Virus record (IMG/VR): IMGVR_UViG_3300033148_005414
Coordinates: 1 to 62,310 of that record
Strand: one strand, 5' to 3'
DNA from: a virus
Length of the DNA stretch: 62,310 nucleotides
In this document: piece by piece, positions 22,859 to 31,924 of the stretch
Layout of the letters: each line of letters begins with the position of its first letter
Position numbering within the stretch: the first letter of the stretch is position 1
Notes under the pieces: model-generated
The model's input: only the letters and a program-made list of their open reading frames with translations
Told to the model about the DNA's origin: nothing
Database searches by the model: none
Translations under genes and position numbers: made by a program

Positions 22859-23760
22859 AATTCCCACCCTTTTAAAATACCGCTCATGTTTTTCTTGATT
22901 TCATTATATTTTTTGGAATCGATAACGACCAACTTAACGTCTGGATAATATTTCGCCATACGCTTAAGTTTGGTTTTACTTTTATCATCCATCCACCCTT
23001 TCACTTCATGGTAAATGATCCCAGATTTACCGTGTATCTTAAAGTCTGGCAAATATGACCGGACGCCACGCTTGATTTGCTCAAACCAGAATGTATCAGG
23101 CTCAAATTCCCAATCAATTATAAATTCTTTTTCTTTTAGGAAATCAAGATACAATGCGTAGTTAAATTCCCAACGACTACGAAAATAGTATCGCTTACCT
23201 TTTATCTCCCTCCAGCCTGACTTCCATGTTGTTTTACGCCTGTTTTTTGGGTGAAGCGTGCCATTTTTCAACCTTGTCTTACATCTAGTTAAGATTGCAG
23301 TATTTTTTTCTTCCTCTGACAAATCATCCCAATATTTTTTTGATTTTACGCCTAGTTTTTTTCGGGTTTCAGGTGAATGTTTTTTACCTTTATAACCTTT
23401 CGGGTGCTCGTTTAACTCCCATTTTTTCTTTGGATCTTTCTTTAATCCAAGATTTGAGCGCCACTGCTCAACACTACCAACAGATATATTAAACATAAAA
23501 GCTAAATCTTTGTCTGGGAGTTGGTCATGTAGTTTAATGAATTCGTCTTTACTCTTCTGAAAATTTGGAGATCCGTTAAATACTCTGACTTTTGTTAAAC
23601 CAAGTTTTTTACTCCATCTGCTAACGGAGATTGTAGCCACCCCAAAGTGTTCAGCTAAATCATCGTCGGTCATAGTATTATATAGGTTGATGAATTCGTC
23701 TTTTATGCCATCAAGCATCGATGTAGTTCTTGGCTTACCTTTCTTCCATGATCCTGACAT
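22855..23760 (-). CDS. PD-(D/E)XK homing-type endonuclease with HTH and NUMOD repeats
   Basis: 301 residues. Two N-terminal helix-turn-helix repeats (DDLAEHFGVATISVSRWSKK and DLAFMFNISVGSVEQWRSNL) lead into a NUMOD3-like KKHSPETRKKLG motif near residue 130. The C-terminal nuclease has RSRWEFNYALYLDFL, then YLPDFKI and IYHEVKG, the PD...ExK core, plus a Lys-rich end. This is a free-standing homing-type endonuclease, inserted between convergent operons. Confidence 0.78.
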   Translation of the reverse strand: MSGSWKKGKPRTTSMLDGIKDEFINLYNTMTDDDLAEHFGVATISVSRWSKKLGLTKVRVFNGSPNFQKSKDEFIKLHDQLPDKDLAFMFNISVGSVEQWRSNLGLKKDPKKKWELNEHPKGYKGKKHSPETRKKLGVKSKKYWDDLSEEEKNTAILTRCKTRLKNGTLHPKNRRKTTWKSGWREIKGKRYYFRSRWEFNYALYLDFLKEKEFIIDWEFEPDTFWFEQIKRGVRSYLPDFKIHGKSGIIYHEVKGWMDDKSKTKLKRMAKYYPDVKLVVIDSKKYNEIKKNMSGILKGWEF

Positions 23761-23783
23761 AGCTCTTTACTCGGTAGATAATG
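23761..23783. promoter_or_regulatory. Palindrome before the nuclease gene
   Basis: AGATAATGTTATCT, a near-perfect palindrome, overlaps this gap and the end of the next gene (about 23776-23789). It could be an operator for the nuclease gene; nothing more can be shown. Confidence 0.3.
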
Positions 23784-23981
23784 TTATCTTAGTGTATCAA
23801 TGTTTTTAGTCGGTGTCTCAATATAATCGAGGGTTCCACATAGATGTAAAACCCAACTGCTCAACACTAGAATTACAAAAATTAAAATCCTATCCCAGCT
23901 TGGGGATAAGAACATTATATCTGATGCTGGTAACGCACATAAGAATGCAAATGTGGATACTGCGTTACAGATTGGCTTCAT
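23784..23981 (-). CDS. Small membrane protein
   Basis: 65 residues; its ATG overlaps the ThyA stop as ATGA, which supports translation. Two hydrophobic segments (about 4-24 and 31-47, [18 protein letters not shown]). Function unknown. Confidence 0.55.
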   Translation of the reverse strand: MKPICNAVSTFAFLCALPASDIMFLSPSWDRILIFVILVLSSWVLHLCGTLDYIETPTKNIDTLR

Positions 23982-24829
23982 ACACTAAATGGGTACTTAA
24001 TTGCTGGGTGGTGCTCGTACCCAATCAATTCAAAATCATCCAGAGTTACCCAAGTCAGCAGGTCATCCAAGGTTTGGATGTCTGGATTAATCTCTAAAGT
24101 TGGTAAAGGGAATGGTTTTCGCATAAGCTGCGTTCCCATCATTAAACCTAACTGATCCTCATAAATATGAGCATTAACAATCTTGTGGAATGCTTTACCT
24201 GCCTTTAAACCGGTGATCTGCGCCATAATCATGAGCAGCCACGCAACCTGTATCTGATTAAATCCATGGCCGAGTGGTAAATCATCGCTGCGCTGGTAGC
24301 TTGTGAGGTATAACACCCCCTCAAGAACACTAAATGTGTGAGTGTGCATACATGAGGCTAAACATGCCCGACTTATCTCAGCTGGATTCCAAAACGTAAG
24401 GATTTCCCTGCGATCATCGTTACCTGACTTTAAGCTGTTGTAAACCTTAACTAGCTGGTCAAATGGTTGTCCGTCACGATCCATAAACCTGCGACCCTGA
24501 GCACCATAACATTCACCCATATCATCCTCACCTTTACGGTAAGGGTTATTCAGCCATGCTTCATTTTCATTGGCGTTAGCATCCCAAGTCTTACATCCAA
24601 GCTCCCTAAACTGAGCTGCGCTGGTGTAGCCACGTAAATACCCCAGCATTTCGGCAATTGCCTGCTTCCAGTATGCTTTTTTTGTAGTCAGTATTGGCAA
24701 AAGCCCTTCACTGACATCATAAGTAAGATCGGCATTAATTACAGTTAAGCACTTTTTACCGGTGCGTTTATTAGTGACCCAAACACCTTCTTTTATTACT
24801 CGAGTGCATAAAGCTAAATATTCTTTCAT
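23978..24829 (-). CDS. thyA: Thymidylate synthase
   Basis: 283 residues from ATG 24829, with GGGAG upstream and TAATG coupling; a longer start at 24844 exists. Makes dTMP from dUMP with methylenetetrahydrofolate. Catalytic Cys lies in [12 protein letters not shown], followed by the [13 protein letters not shown] block; the final Asn of that block is kept, favouring dUMP over dCMP as substrate. A C-terminal PAIKYPFSV matches the family end. A dUMP hydroxymethylase cannot be excluded. It supplies dTTP for replication of an AT-rich genome. Confidence 0.88.
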   Translation of the reverse strand: MKEYLALCTRVIKEGVWVTNKRTGKKCLTVINADLTYDVSEGLLPILTTKKAYWKQAIAEMLGYLRGYTSAAQFRELGCKTWDANANENEAWLNNPYRKGEDDMGECYGAQGRRFMDRDGQPFDQLVKVYNSLKSGNDDRREILTFWNPAEISRACLASCMHTHTFSVLEGVLYLTSYQRSDDLPLGHGFNQIQVAWLLMIMAQITGLKAGKAFHKIVNAHIYEDQLGLMMGTQLMRKPFPLPTLEINPDIQTLDDLLTWVTLDDFELIGYEHHPAIKYPFSV

Positions 24830-25023
24830 TAATACTTCTCCCAAAGACTACTTAAAAACTTATACTGGCCATCTGACATAAATTTATTCTCAACAATATA
24901 GTGCTGTTTCATATTGGCAATAAATTTATTTTCATAATCATTCAGATTGCGAGTCTGGCCAGAGAGATTGTTAATAACGTAAGTAACGCTCTCTCTGGTT
25001 AGCTCAAATGAATAATTTGCCAC
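24829..25023 (-). CDS. Hypothetical protein
   Basis: 64 residues ([20 protein letters not shown]), mostly helical and charged. Stop shares a base with the ThyA start. Function unknown. Confidence 0.55.
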   Translation of the reverse strand: MANYSFELTRESVTYVINNLSGQTRNLNDYENKFIANMKQHYIVENKFMSDGQYKFLSSLWEKY

Positions 25024-25025
25024 TG

Positions 25026-25448
25026 TTATTCCTGCATTTTACCAACAAGGTTAAGTAAGCCAGCTTTTACTGGATCGTAAACTATATCTAAAACTAGATT
25101 AGTCAACGCTTTGTTTTCAGACACCGCTTTCATTGCGTTCAATGGATTAGGCGTAAAACCGGCTTTCCCCACAGTATTTGTGCCACGGATATGAACATCA
25201 TAACCTTCCCCAGTATCTTCAACTTTGTAAGCTAGCGCAGCAAACATCGGGATATTTTTCGCTTTACATGCTTCAAACAGCTGTTTAAGTATGACGTTTA
25301 TTTCGCCGCCATCTTCCAGTATTGACGCCGTTTCATCGAAGAACGGGATTTCACACTTAGTTTTTTCTGTTGCGGTAACGTCTTCAGCCGCTTTTTGGCC
25401 TTCGGGATTATTATTTTCCGCTTCTGGTGTTTCATTTGCTTCTGGCAT
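25026..25448 (-). CDS. Hypothetical acidic protein
   Basis: 140 residues. The first 30 are Glu/Asn/Ala-rich and disordered (MPEANETPEAENNNPEGQ); the rest is an alpha/beta domain with a GYDVHIRGTNTVGKAGF stretch. GAGAGGA upstream. No family identified. Confidence 0.55.
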   Translation of the reverse strand: MPEANETPEAENNNPEGQKAAEDVTATEKTKCEIPFFDETASILEDGGEINVILKQLFEACKAKNIPMFAALAYKVEDTGEGYDVHIRGTNTVGKAGFTPNPLNAMKAVSENKALTNLVLDIVYDPVKAGLLNLVGKMQE

Positions 25449-25491
25449 TGGTATTTCCTCTCTTTAATTAACTGATTCCGTCAGTCACGGT

Positions 25492-25743
25492 TTATTCTTT
25501 CTCCAAAAAACTTTCACCGAGGGCTGTTAATATTTTAGGATCTCCAGACTTAGCATCAATTAAAAATCCACCTCTAACTACAATATGGTATGCGGTATGA
25601 CCAGACCAATAGCCATCAACTTGATTTTTGAGGGTTTTAGCGATTAGCTCACGTTTTTTTGTTACGCTTTTATTAGTGGACTCTCCAAAATTTGTGCCTT
25701 CAAAAAGCTTGTTAATATATTCATCAGTAATGTCAATATTCAC
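25492..25743 (-). CDS. Conserved-type phage protein
   Basis: 83 residues. The pattern KRELIAKTLKNQVDGYWSGH then AYHIVVRGGFLIDAKSG is one I recognise in small phage proteins of unknown role. The start overlaps the methylase stop by 4 bases. Confidence 0.62.
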   Translation of the reverse strand: MNIDITDEYINKLFEGTNFGESTNKSVTKKRELIAKTLKNQVDGYWSGHTAYHIVVRGGFLIDAKSGDPKILTALGESFLEKE

Positions 25744-26297
25744 AACTCGGCCTTCATTGTCATTAACTCAGGAACACCATCATTACCTTCTGGCGTCCAG
25801 ACAGCAACGATAGTGTCAAAATCAGGGGAGCCGGTTGTCTTCCCTTCGTACATATAACTAACCCTGCCTTCGACGATTATTAAGTACGTGGCTCGCATCA
25901 CATAGTCGTGAAACCATTTTGTTCCTGTTGAGGCGGGGACTATTCCAACTACGGTTGCCCCTTTTAGAGACTCAACCCATGCTTTTTGAACCCAGTCCTC
26001 AGTGCCTGCAATATCTTTATCGATATGGTGGCCCCGTTCCTCACAGCGCTTTTTCTTACAGCTTTTCTTACACGCTTTTTCATGGCGGCCAAAGGGTGGA
26101 TTCATGAAGACATAATTCCGGCCCCAATTAAGGGCTAACCCATCATCCTCTTCTGTAAAGAATAATTTACACTTAGCTGTTGATGGCTCAGCACACGGAT
26201 CTAATGTAAATGGTCCAAATGTCGCATTTAGCCGGTCAAAAAATGGCTGTGGTGTGCCATATTTACGTTTATCGATGCTGACTGTTCTTTCTCTCAC
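25740..26297 (-). CDS. Phage DNA N6-adenine methyltransferase
   Basis: 185 residues, matching the small phage Dam family. FFDRLNATFGPFTLDPCAEP is the AdoMet-binding segment, and NPPFGR near residue 65 is the catalytic (D/N)PP(Y/F) motif. An insert with CKKSCKKKRCEERGHH may bind zinc. It would methylate adenines, perhaps protecting phage DNA from host nucleases. Target sequence unknown. Confidence 0.85.
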   Translation of the reverse strand: MRERTVSIDKRKYGTPQPFFDRLNATFGPFTLDPCAEPSTAKCKLFFTEEDDGLALNWGRNYVFMNPPFGRHEKACKKSCKKKRCEERGHHIDKDIAGTEDWVQKAWVESLKGATVVGIVPASTGTKWFHDYVMRATYLIIVEGRVSYMYEGKTTGSPDFDTIVAVWTPEGNDGVPELMTMKAEL

Positions 26298-26620
26298 TTG
26301 CTTTCTCCTAACTCCATTAAGGCTTCCAATAAAGCTACGGTGGCGGGATGGCGATTTACAAGATTCCCAACCTCTTTATCATGTATGTATTCATGTAAAT
26401 CGAAATTAATATGAGCTTTAGCCGCCTCAGTAACCTTCTCAAGTTTAGCGGTATACTCAAGCGCTTTTTCAGCTATATCTGTGATGTTTACAGAAAAGAA
26501 TCCTTCGTTCCCATTCTCATCCTCGCCCATAATTTCAATTTCATTTGACTCAATATCATCACCATCTTGGCAAGATAATTCTGTCAAATACCATTTAATT
26601 ATTTCGCTGTTTTCGCTCAT
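26294..26620 (-). CDS. Hypothetical acidic protein
   Basis: 108 residues (MSENSEIIKWYLTELSCQDG), with an acidic N-terminal half and a helical C-terminal half. Overlaps the methylase start by 4 bases. Function unknown. Confidence 0.55.
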   Translation of the reverse strand: MSENSEIIKWYLTELSCQDGDDIESNEIEIMGEDENGNEGFFSVNITDIAEKALEYTAKLEKVTEAAKAHINFDLHEYIHDKEVGNLVNRHPATVALLEALMELGESK

Positions 26621-26831
26621 GCTTCACTGCTCTCCTGACATCTGATCTAAAATTTAATAACGCTTTTCTTTTATCTGACGGGGTAATGCACGTTACGAAC
26701 ATTCTTTTTCCCCCCAATGGTAATACTGAGTATATTTTTAAGTGTCTTTTCGACTGTTTAATCTCATTAATAATACAGTCTTCATCATAAAACACCCGTT
26801 TAAGACTTTTTTTCCACTTATTCAGCGACAC
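26595..26831 (-). CDS. Hypothetical basic protein
   Basis: 78 residues if started at GTG 26831, which overlaps the end of the upstream gene by 14 bases; an ATG at 26891 would give 98 residues but overlaps more. Rich in Lys and Arg (MSLNKWKKSLKRVFYDEDCI). Function unknown. Confidence 0.45.
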   Translation of the reverse strand: MSLNKWKKSLKRVFYDEDCIINEIKQSKRHLKIYSVLPLGGKRMFVTCITPSDKRKALLNFRSDVRRAVKHERKQRNN

Positions 26832-27222
26832 TGGGGGCCGCCTTAATAAGCAACTTGAACATCTCTTTTGGGATATAAACATCATCCTCAAAAGTGAGCT
26901 TTCCTAATCTCTTACCGAGAAAATCTCTCAGTCGCATATATACATCCATTACCCTTACCCAGCTTTGCCTGTCGTTATAATTGGCGGCGATTATGCAAGG
27001 AACATCAAATAAATCCTCCATTTTAAGGATGGTTCTCATTATTTTTTGAGGGATAACTATATCGCAATGCTTACTCCAATCTTCATCAACATCGAAGTTT
27101 ATTACAATCATCTTCGGCCCTTCATTTAGGTATAGGTAAACTTCTACGCCATCAATAAAATTGATACCCATATAGATTCCATCCCACATTGAGACCATGT
27201 TATCGATAGCTTTATTTTTCAT
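26818..27222 (-). CDS. Hypothetical protein
   Basis: 134 residues (MKNKAIDNMVSMWDGIYMGI). Beta-strand rich N-terminus, helical C-terminus, no motif recognised. Overlaps the upstream gene by 4 bases. Confidence 0.55.
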   Translation of the reverse strand: MKNKAIDNMVSMWDGIYMGINFIDGVEVYLYLNEGPKMIVINFDVDEDWSKHCDIVIPQKIMRTILKMEDLFDVPCIIAANYNDRQSWVRVMDVYMRLRDFLGKRLGKLTFEDDVYIPKEMFKLLIKAAPSVAE

Positions 27223-27455
27223 ATTAGCATCTCGAAAAAATCTGGCGCATCATCTGGAAGATCATTGTTGTCCTCTATAACTAATGGCGCATCATGGTAT
27301 TTATCATATTCTGGCTCCCGCCTAGTGTTTATTTCCCAATATTCCCAGTCAAATAAAGACCCAGTAGCTAAATATTTAGCTTTATTTCTTGTTTCTGCAT
27401 AAACAAGCAAGCATCCATCCGAGGGGTATCCTGAAAAAACCATGTATGCCTTCAT
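27219..27455 (-). CDS. Conserved-type phage protein
   Basis: 78 residues (MKAYMVFSGYPSDGCLLVYA), with ARN-like AETRNKAKYLATGSLFDWEY, a pattern seen in small phage proteins. Acidic end. Coupled to the helicase by a 4-base overlap. Function unknown. Confidence 0.6.
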   Translation of the reverse strand: MKAYMVFSGYPSDGCLLVYAETRNKAKYLATGSLFDWEYWEINTRREPEYDKYHDAPLVIEDNNDLPDDAPDFFEMLI

Positions 27456-28984
27456 GCTTGCTTGCTCTGATATCTGGCTTTAATATTCAAATATGTGATG
27501 TACCTACTAAATTCCTCAGTGGGTTTTTCAAGTCCCCGGTGGAAGCTGTTGGGTGGCACCTGTTTAAATTTATCCTTGTATTTATAGTGAGCCCAACCGG
27601 GCTGATACCCCTTTTCTGCTGCATGCAGTAAGAACATCGAATACCATTTTTGCCGCTCTTCTAACGACGCCTCTTTTTTCCTAGGTTTTTTAACTTTAGG
27701 TAAGCCAACGAGCTTTCCCCGTGCAACCTCAACGTCCTCCGCATGATGGGCAAGCGGCGTCCCGCATTTCGGGCAGATATCTTGTTTCCTGAAGAGGAAG
27801 CCGCAGTTTCCACAGATAAAATCTTTCGGTTCGTCTTTAACCCCATCATCGTCTTTCTTTTTGGCGTCACGTTCAGATACATTCTCATTCTCATTTAAGT
27901 CCCACTCATGCTCTTCGTCAACGGGGCCATGGCGCAATACATTACCAGCATGGTCCATTATTAAACAATCACCACCATCAGATTTTGGCCGTAAACCACG
28001 CCCCGCCATCTGGAGGTACATTCTTAGTGATTTTGTTGGTCTGGCTAGGATAACGCCATCAACATCAGGCATATCAACGCCTTCGGTAAACACCTCACAA
28101 TTTGAGAGTATTTTGTACTTACCGGCTCCAAAATCAGCAACGATTTGGTCTCTTTCTTCAAGATGGGTTTTCCCATCCACGTGTGCAGCCGCTATTCCAG
28201 CTGCATTAAACATATTAACAATAGCTCTTGAGTGAGCAACATTAACCGAGAATGCAATCATTTTTCTATTTAAAGCATATTCTTGGTAATGGTGTACCAA
28301 GTTACCGACAAGCGTAGCATCATTCATAACTTCGCCAAGCTCCTCTTCAACCCAGTCCCCACCTCGAGATCGAATACCTTCTAAGTTCGGTATAGCTGGA
28401 ACCATATAAGAAGCTTCAGCTAAAAACCCAGCATCCATTAACTGTCTTACGCTGGCCCCGTGGTCTCTGGCTAAAATCATGCAATCAAAATAATTACCTA
28501 ACCCTTTACCATTTTTGCGTGTTGGAGTGGCTGTTACGCCAATTAAAAATGAATCTTCATAAAACTCAAGCAAGTGGTCATAGGTTTTGCTGCCGACATG
28601 GTGCGCTTCGTCAACTACTAGTAAATCAGAGCGAGGAAGGTTGATCCTAGCTTTTTTTACAGCTCTAGCCCATAGCGTTTGAATGCTGGCCATTTGAGTA
28701 TGATGAGCGAGATTAGGGACCTCGCCAGCCATGATGATTCCGTGCTCAACAGACTCATTTGTCATGTGCCGGGAGGCTTGTTTAACGAGTTCGCGCCGAT
28801 GAACGAGAAATAAGGTTTCGCTTTTTTTCTCGTCAGCAGCGCCAATTATTTTGGAAAAAAGAACAGATTTTCCGAAGCCAGTTGGGGCTTGAACCAATAT
28901 TTTTCTAAAGCCTTGGCGATACGCCTCACGGATCGCATCATATATGCTTTTTTGGTCTGTTCTTAATATTTTTTTATTAATCAT
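27452..28984 (-). CDS. Superfamily 2 DEAD/DEAH helicase with zinc ribbon
   Basis: 510 residues. Helicase motifs in order: APTGFGKS (Walker A, about residue 36), DEAHH (motif II), TATPTR (motif III), and QMAGRGLRP (motif VI, about residue 325). A C-terminal zinc ribbon (CGNCGFLF...CPKCGTPL, about 390-410) may bind DNA. The layout resembles phage repair or branch-migration helicases, and it is the only helicase recognised. In a phage without its own polymerase it may open the template or act in recombination-driven replication. Confidence 0.85.
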   Translation of the reverse strand: MINKKILRTDQKSIYDAIREAYRQGFRKILVQAPTGFGKSVLFSKIIGAADEKKSETLFLVHRRELVKQASRHMTNESVEHGIIMAGEVPNLAHHTQMASIQTLWARAVKKARINLPRSDLLVVDEAHHVGSKTYDHLLEFYEDSFLIGVTATPTRKNGKGLGNYFDCMILARDHGASVRQLMDAGFLAEASYMVPAIPNLEGIRSRGGDWVEEELGEVMNDATLVGNLVHHYQEYALNRKMIAFSVNVAHSRAIVNMFNAAGIAAAHVDGKTHLEERDQIVADFGAGKYKILSNCEVFTEGVDMPDVDGVILARPTKSLRMYLQMAGRGLRPKSDGGDCLIMDHAGNVLRHGPVDEEHEWDLNENENVSERDAKKKDDDGVKDEPKDFICGNCGFLFRKQDICPKCGTPLAHHAEDVEVARGKLVGLPKVKKPRKKEASLEERQKWYSMFLLHAAEKGYQPGWAHYKYKDKFKQVPPNSFHRGLEKPTEEFSRYITYLNIKARYQSKQA

Positions 28985-29046
28985 AATTGAATCGTACCTG
29001 TCAACTTTGCATAATGGTAATTAAAAGATTTTATGTGGGCATAAAA

Positions 29047-29988
29047 TTACTGATAACATTTTGGCAGGTTGTTTATTATATTCTTTGTAGCAGCCCAACT
29101 AAGTAGATAATGAGGCTCAATCTTAGTAAGAGAATCAACTTTGGATTGACCGAATGTTTCTATCCACTCATTTAACTTAATTAATAGCCTTTCATGGGCC
29201 CACTTCTCCACATTTTCTAATGCTTTTTTCTCGAACCACTCTCTGGCGTTTGTTTCCGTGACGACTCCACCAGAATCGATGCCTCGTCGAACCAAATATT
29301 TGTCATATGCGGCCGTTTCGCCTCCATTATGTTGAAGTCGATGTATTTCGCTGACAAGAGGAACTCCACTAAATTCTGGCTTGTACGCCGTTCCTGAATC
29401 ACCAGCTCGTCGTACATGGGCAAACTCAGTTCGCTCCACACCTTTTTCGCCATCCCAGTCGAAACCACCAGTAACAATGCAGCGTCGCTTCCGAGTAAAC
29501 TCCTGATACTGTTGATCGGTGCCAATGATTTTCCAGAGCTTTGGGTTCTTGAAAAATCCAGATTGATGTAGGTCCCTGACTTCGTGTCCCCACTCACCTT
29601 TTTCTTTTTTAGCTTTATTTTTGGCTTTGACAATTTTTTCCACCTTTTCACTTAAAATGAATTTCCAATAGAAATATTCATCCTTGTTGCCACGGAAAAA
29701 TGTTAGATCCTCGGGCTCGACACGGAACTTAACCCAACCACCTTTTGTATCTGTTTCGCCAAAACCAAGTTGCTGGCCATCGTTGCGCCAGACAAAATCT
29801 TTATTTAACTCATATTTACCGTTGGCCTCCACTACTACGCATGCCGTCATGACGTATGTGGAGCCTTTTAAGCCCCTCCATCTTGGCATGTCCCGTATTG
29901 GCATAAGGAGCTTAATCCACGGACCAGAGCCAGAGGATTCACCGTAGTCAGCTAAAATCGCTACATCTTCCCAATGAGCGTCACTCAT
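29047..29988 (-). CDS. HNH-like recombination nuclease (DUF968/Ref-like C-terminus)
   Basis: 313 residues from ATG 29988, coupled as TAATG to the upstream stop. Residues about 170-260 read RCIVTGGF...EFAHVRRAGDSGTAYKP...VPLVSEIHRLQHNGGE, resembling the DUF968 and P1 Ref nucleases of phage recombination modules. The usual Cys pair is reduced to one Cys here. The N-terminal half (unknown fold, with WRGLKGSTYVMTACVVVE) is not recognised. A role in processing recombination intermediates is inferred from the neighbours. Confidence 0.6.
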   Translation of the reverse strand: MSDAHWEDVAILADYGESSGSGPWIKLLMPIRDMPRWRGLKGSTYVMTACVVVEANGKYELNKDFVWRNDGQQLGFGETDTKGGWVKFRVEPEDLTFFRGNKDEYFYWKFILSEKVEKIVKAKNKAKKEKGEWGHEVRDLHQSGFFKNPKLWKIIGTDQQYQEFTRKRRCIVTGGFDWDGEKGVERTEFAHVRRAGDSGTAYKPEFSGVPLVSEIHRLQHNGGETAAYDKYLVRRGIDSGGVVTETNAREWFEKKALENVEKWAHERLLIKLNEWIETFGQSKVDSLTKIEPHYLLSWAATKNIINNLPKCYQ

Positions 29989-30212
29989 TACTCGTCTACC
30001 CCATAAACGTAATCCATACTCCACTTACCATCACGAAAATCACCCCTTGGATCTGTTTGCCCCTCAGTCCCAAAACCATCTTGATTATGTATATCGCTCA
30101 ACATTGACTCTAAATCTGCAGCCAAAAACCCAGTAAAATCTGCATCTTCAACTACCAACGCGGATAATCTTGTCAATACTGTATTAATTCGTATTTGTGT
30201 TTTAGTCATCAT
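29988..30212 (-). CDS. Hypothetical protein
   Basis: 74 residues (MMTKTQIRINTVLTRLSALV), helical then acidic with GFGTEGQTDPRGDFRDG. Overlaps the nuclease stop upstream by 11 bases. Function unknown. Confidence 0.58.
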   Translation of the reverse strand: MMTKTQIRINTVLTRLSALVVEDADFTGFLAADLESMLSDIHNQDGFGTEGQTDPRGDFRDGKWSMDYVYGVDE

Positions 30213-30651
30213 ACTTCACCAGTGTTTCAAATAAGTAAATCGGAATATGGACAACAGGCTCGATATCTTGAGCATCACTTCGATCCGTGCGACCACCCAT
30301 GTTGACGGTTATTACTTTGATGGCTTCCTTGCATTTAAGGTATCCAATCTCATCATCCCAATTAACCACCAGAATAAAGGGTAAATTCGTATACGCTTCC
30401 AAATTCAACCCGGCAACCCATTTATCAAGACTAATCATATATGTTGGATATTTATGACGTTTACACGCCCTGTTTTTTAACTCAACAAAAGCTCTGGGCA
30501 AGCCATTTTTCTTATTTTTCATTAAGCAGTCGATTTTGTTTTTCATCGGCAGCTTAATCATTTCCGAACCCCAAGCTTTTTCGACCTCAAACATAGTCTT
30601 TTCTTCTGACTTTAAGCTGGCTTCGTTCTCGTATATTGGTCGGTCAGTCAT
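30202..30651 (-). CDS. PD-(D/E)XK-like nuclease, putative
   Basis: 149 residues from ATG 30651 (ATGA overlap with the upstream stop). A core of KIDCLM, then AFVELKNRACKRHKYPTYMI (ExK), then LPFILVVNWDDEIGYL fits the PD-(D/E)XK nuclease fold: Asp, Glu and Lys in order before a helix and strand. Such small phage proteins occur near recombination genes. Activity is inferred. Confidence 0.6.
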   Translation of the reverse strand: MTDRPIYENEASLKSEEKTMFEVEKAWGSEMIKLPMKNKIDCLMKNKKNGLPRAFVELKNRACKRHKYPTYMISLDKWVAGLNLEAYTNLPFILVVNWDDEIGYLKCKEAIKVITVNMGGRTDRSDAQDIEPVVHIPIYLFETLVKYDD

Positions 30652-30818
30652 TGTTCTTTCCAAACAGAAAAAATCACCATAGTAAGCGAAGCTATGCCAG
30701 AAACCGAAAATAATACCACCCCAGCTTCTTTAGCTGCTGGAATAATAACTGCAAATGGAACCATTACTACGCCAAGCATAGCAAGCACAAATAAGGTTAA
30801 AATTATTTTTTCTCTCAC
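30648..30818 (-). CDS. Small two-helix membrane protein
   Basis: 56 residues from GTG 30818 (MREKIILTLFVLAMLGVVMV), with GAGGAG upstream; longer ATG starts lie over the previous small gene. Two hydrophobic helices. The start overlaps the previous stop as GTGA. Confidence 0.5.
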   Translation of the reverse strand: MREKIILTLFVLAMLGVVMVPFAVIIPAAKEAGVVLFSVSGIASLTMVIFSVWKEQ

Positions 30819-30949
30819 GGCCCTCTCCTCGTTATAAACCATGCGACTGTGTATCCAATAAATGGTGAAGCTAACACAAGCCCAAACGGACCCATGTTCT
30901 CCCACATCTCGTAGGTCATATAAGTTAAAATTATGACCCAGATGTACAT
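30815..30949 (-). CDS. Small membrane protein, 44 residues
   Basis: ATG at 30949 overlaps the HNH gene end by 19 bases; TGA at 30817-30815 overlaps the next GTG. Encodes MYIWVIILTYMTYEMWENMG followed by a second hydrophobic segment and FITRRGP. Together with its neighbour it forms a pair of tiny membrane proteins. Confidence 0.5.
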   Translation of the reverse strand: MYIWVIILTYMTYEMWENMGPFGLVLASPFIGYTVAWFITRRGP

Positions 30950-31374
30950 TGTGCGTTTAAACCCTCACCGTTTTCTTCGTGCCATTTTTCATGACATTTA
31001 CTACATAACCACCTAACTTCAAGTGGTTTATCATAATCATCGTGGTGTGCATGAACTATTGGCTCTTCACAACACTCGCATGGCGCTTTAACTAACAAAC
31101 CATCCCGAATCGCGTTTCCCGTTGTTACGTGGATAGACCGCTTAAACGAATTTTTATCCCGCCATTTACGTTTTGCCCTGTTACCAGCAACAATTCCAGC
31201 TTCTGTCTTAGAATAATCCTTTTTCTTCTGAATACGAGCTGGATCTTGATCCCGTTTTTTATCAGAAATCTTTAAGCAAGCCTTACATGCTGCCATCAAA
31301 AAATCATGAGAGGCCATACGGCTACCAAACTCAGTTTCTTCTTTTTTAAACCCGCACCTAGAACATTTTTTCAT
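30931..31374 (-). CDS. HNH endonuclease
   Basis: 147 residues. N-terminal CSRCGFKK...CKACLK zinc knuckle, a basic linker, then CECCEEPIVHAHHDDYDKPLE and LCSKCHEKWHEE, the Cys/His-bound HNH fold. Likely a free-standing homing endonuclease next to the ssb gene. Confidence 0.8.
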   Translation of the reverse strand: MKKCSRCGFKKEETEFGSRMASHDFLMAACKACLKISDKKRDQDPARIQKKKDYSKTEAGIVAGNRAKRKWRDKNSFKRSIHVTTGNAIRDGLLVKAPCECCEEPIVHAHHDDYDKPLEVRWLCSKCHEKWHEENGEGLNAQCTSGS

Positions 31375-31431
31375 TTTAATTCACCTCTGAGTCTAAATTA
31401 GCACTCAGATAAGCGAATGTCAATGGGATGT

Positions 31432-31884
31432 CTAAAAGGGTATATCATCATCAAAGTCATTATTAGCTGCTGGTGCTGCCTGACTCGGAGCCGAATTATC
31501 CTGCCCACTTGCTGCTGAACTTGCATTGTTTTCATTGTACTCACCGCCACGGGAATCAAGCATTTGCATTTCGTTAGCAATGATTTCAGTAGTCCAATGA
31601 TCTTTGCCGTCTTTATCCTGCCATTTCCGGGTCTGCAGTTTGCCTTCAATGTAGACTTTGGAGCCTTTTTTAAGGTATTCACCAACAATCTCGGCCAGCC
31701 TGCGGAAAAACACAATACGATGCCATTCAGTTTTATCAACCTGCTCACCGGTATTTTTATCCTTCCAGCTTTCGCTTGTGGCGATTGTCACGTTAGCCAC
31801 AGCATTGCCATTAGGCATGTACTTAACTTCAGGATCTTGCCCAAGATTACCTATTAGAATTACCTTATTTACTCCGCGTGCCAT
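31432..31884 (-). CDS. ssb: Single-stranded DNA-binding protein
   Basis: 150 residues. The N-terminal OB fold (about 1-105) starts [20 protein letters not shown], with WHRIVFF and [11 protein letters not shown] Ser/Ala/Gln/Asn-rich linker leads to the acidic tip DDDIPF that recruits partner proteins in bacterial SSBs. It coats ssDNA during replication and recombination with the phage RecT and exonuclease. The intact tip should let it bind host replication proteins. Confidence 0.95.
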   Translation of the reverse strand: MARGVNKVILIGNLGQDPEVKYMPNGNAVANVTIATSESWKDKNTGEQVDKTEWHRIVFFRRLAEIVGEYLKKGSKVYIEGKLQTRKWQDKDGKDHWTTEIIANEMQMLDSRGGEYNENNASSAASGQDNSAPSQAAPAANNDFDDDIPF

Positions 31885-31924
31885 TATTAATTTTCCTTGT
31901 GTTGTTATAGAATTTACTTATCTC

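Noticed and set aside
23978-24829. dCMP hydroxymethylase instead of thymidylate synthase
   Set aside because: The Asn of LGHGFN is kept, whereas dCMP hydroxymethylases have Asp there, so dUMP is the more likely substrate.
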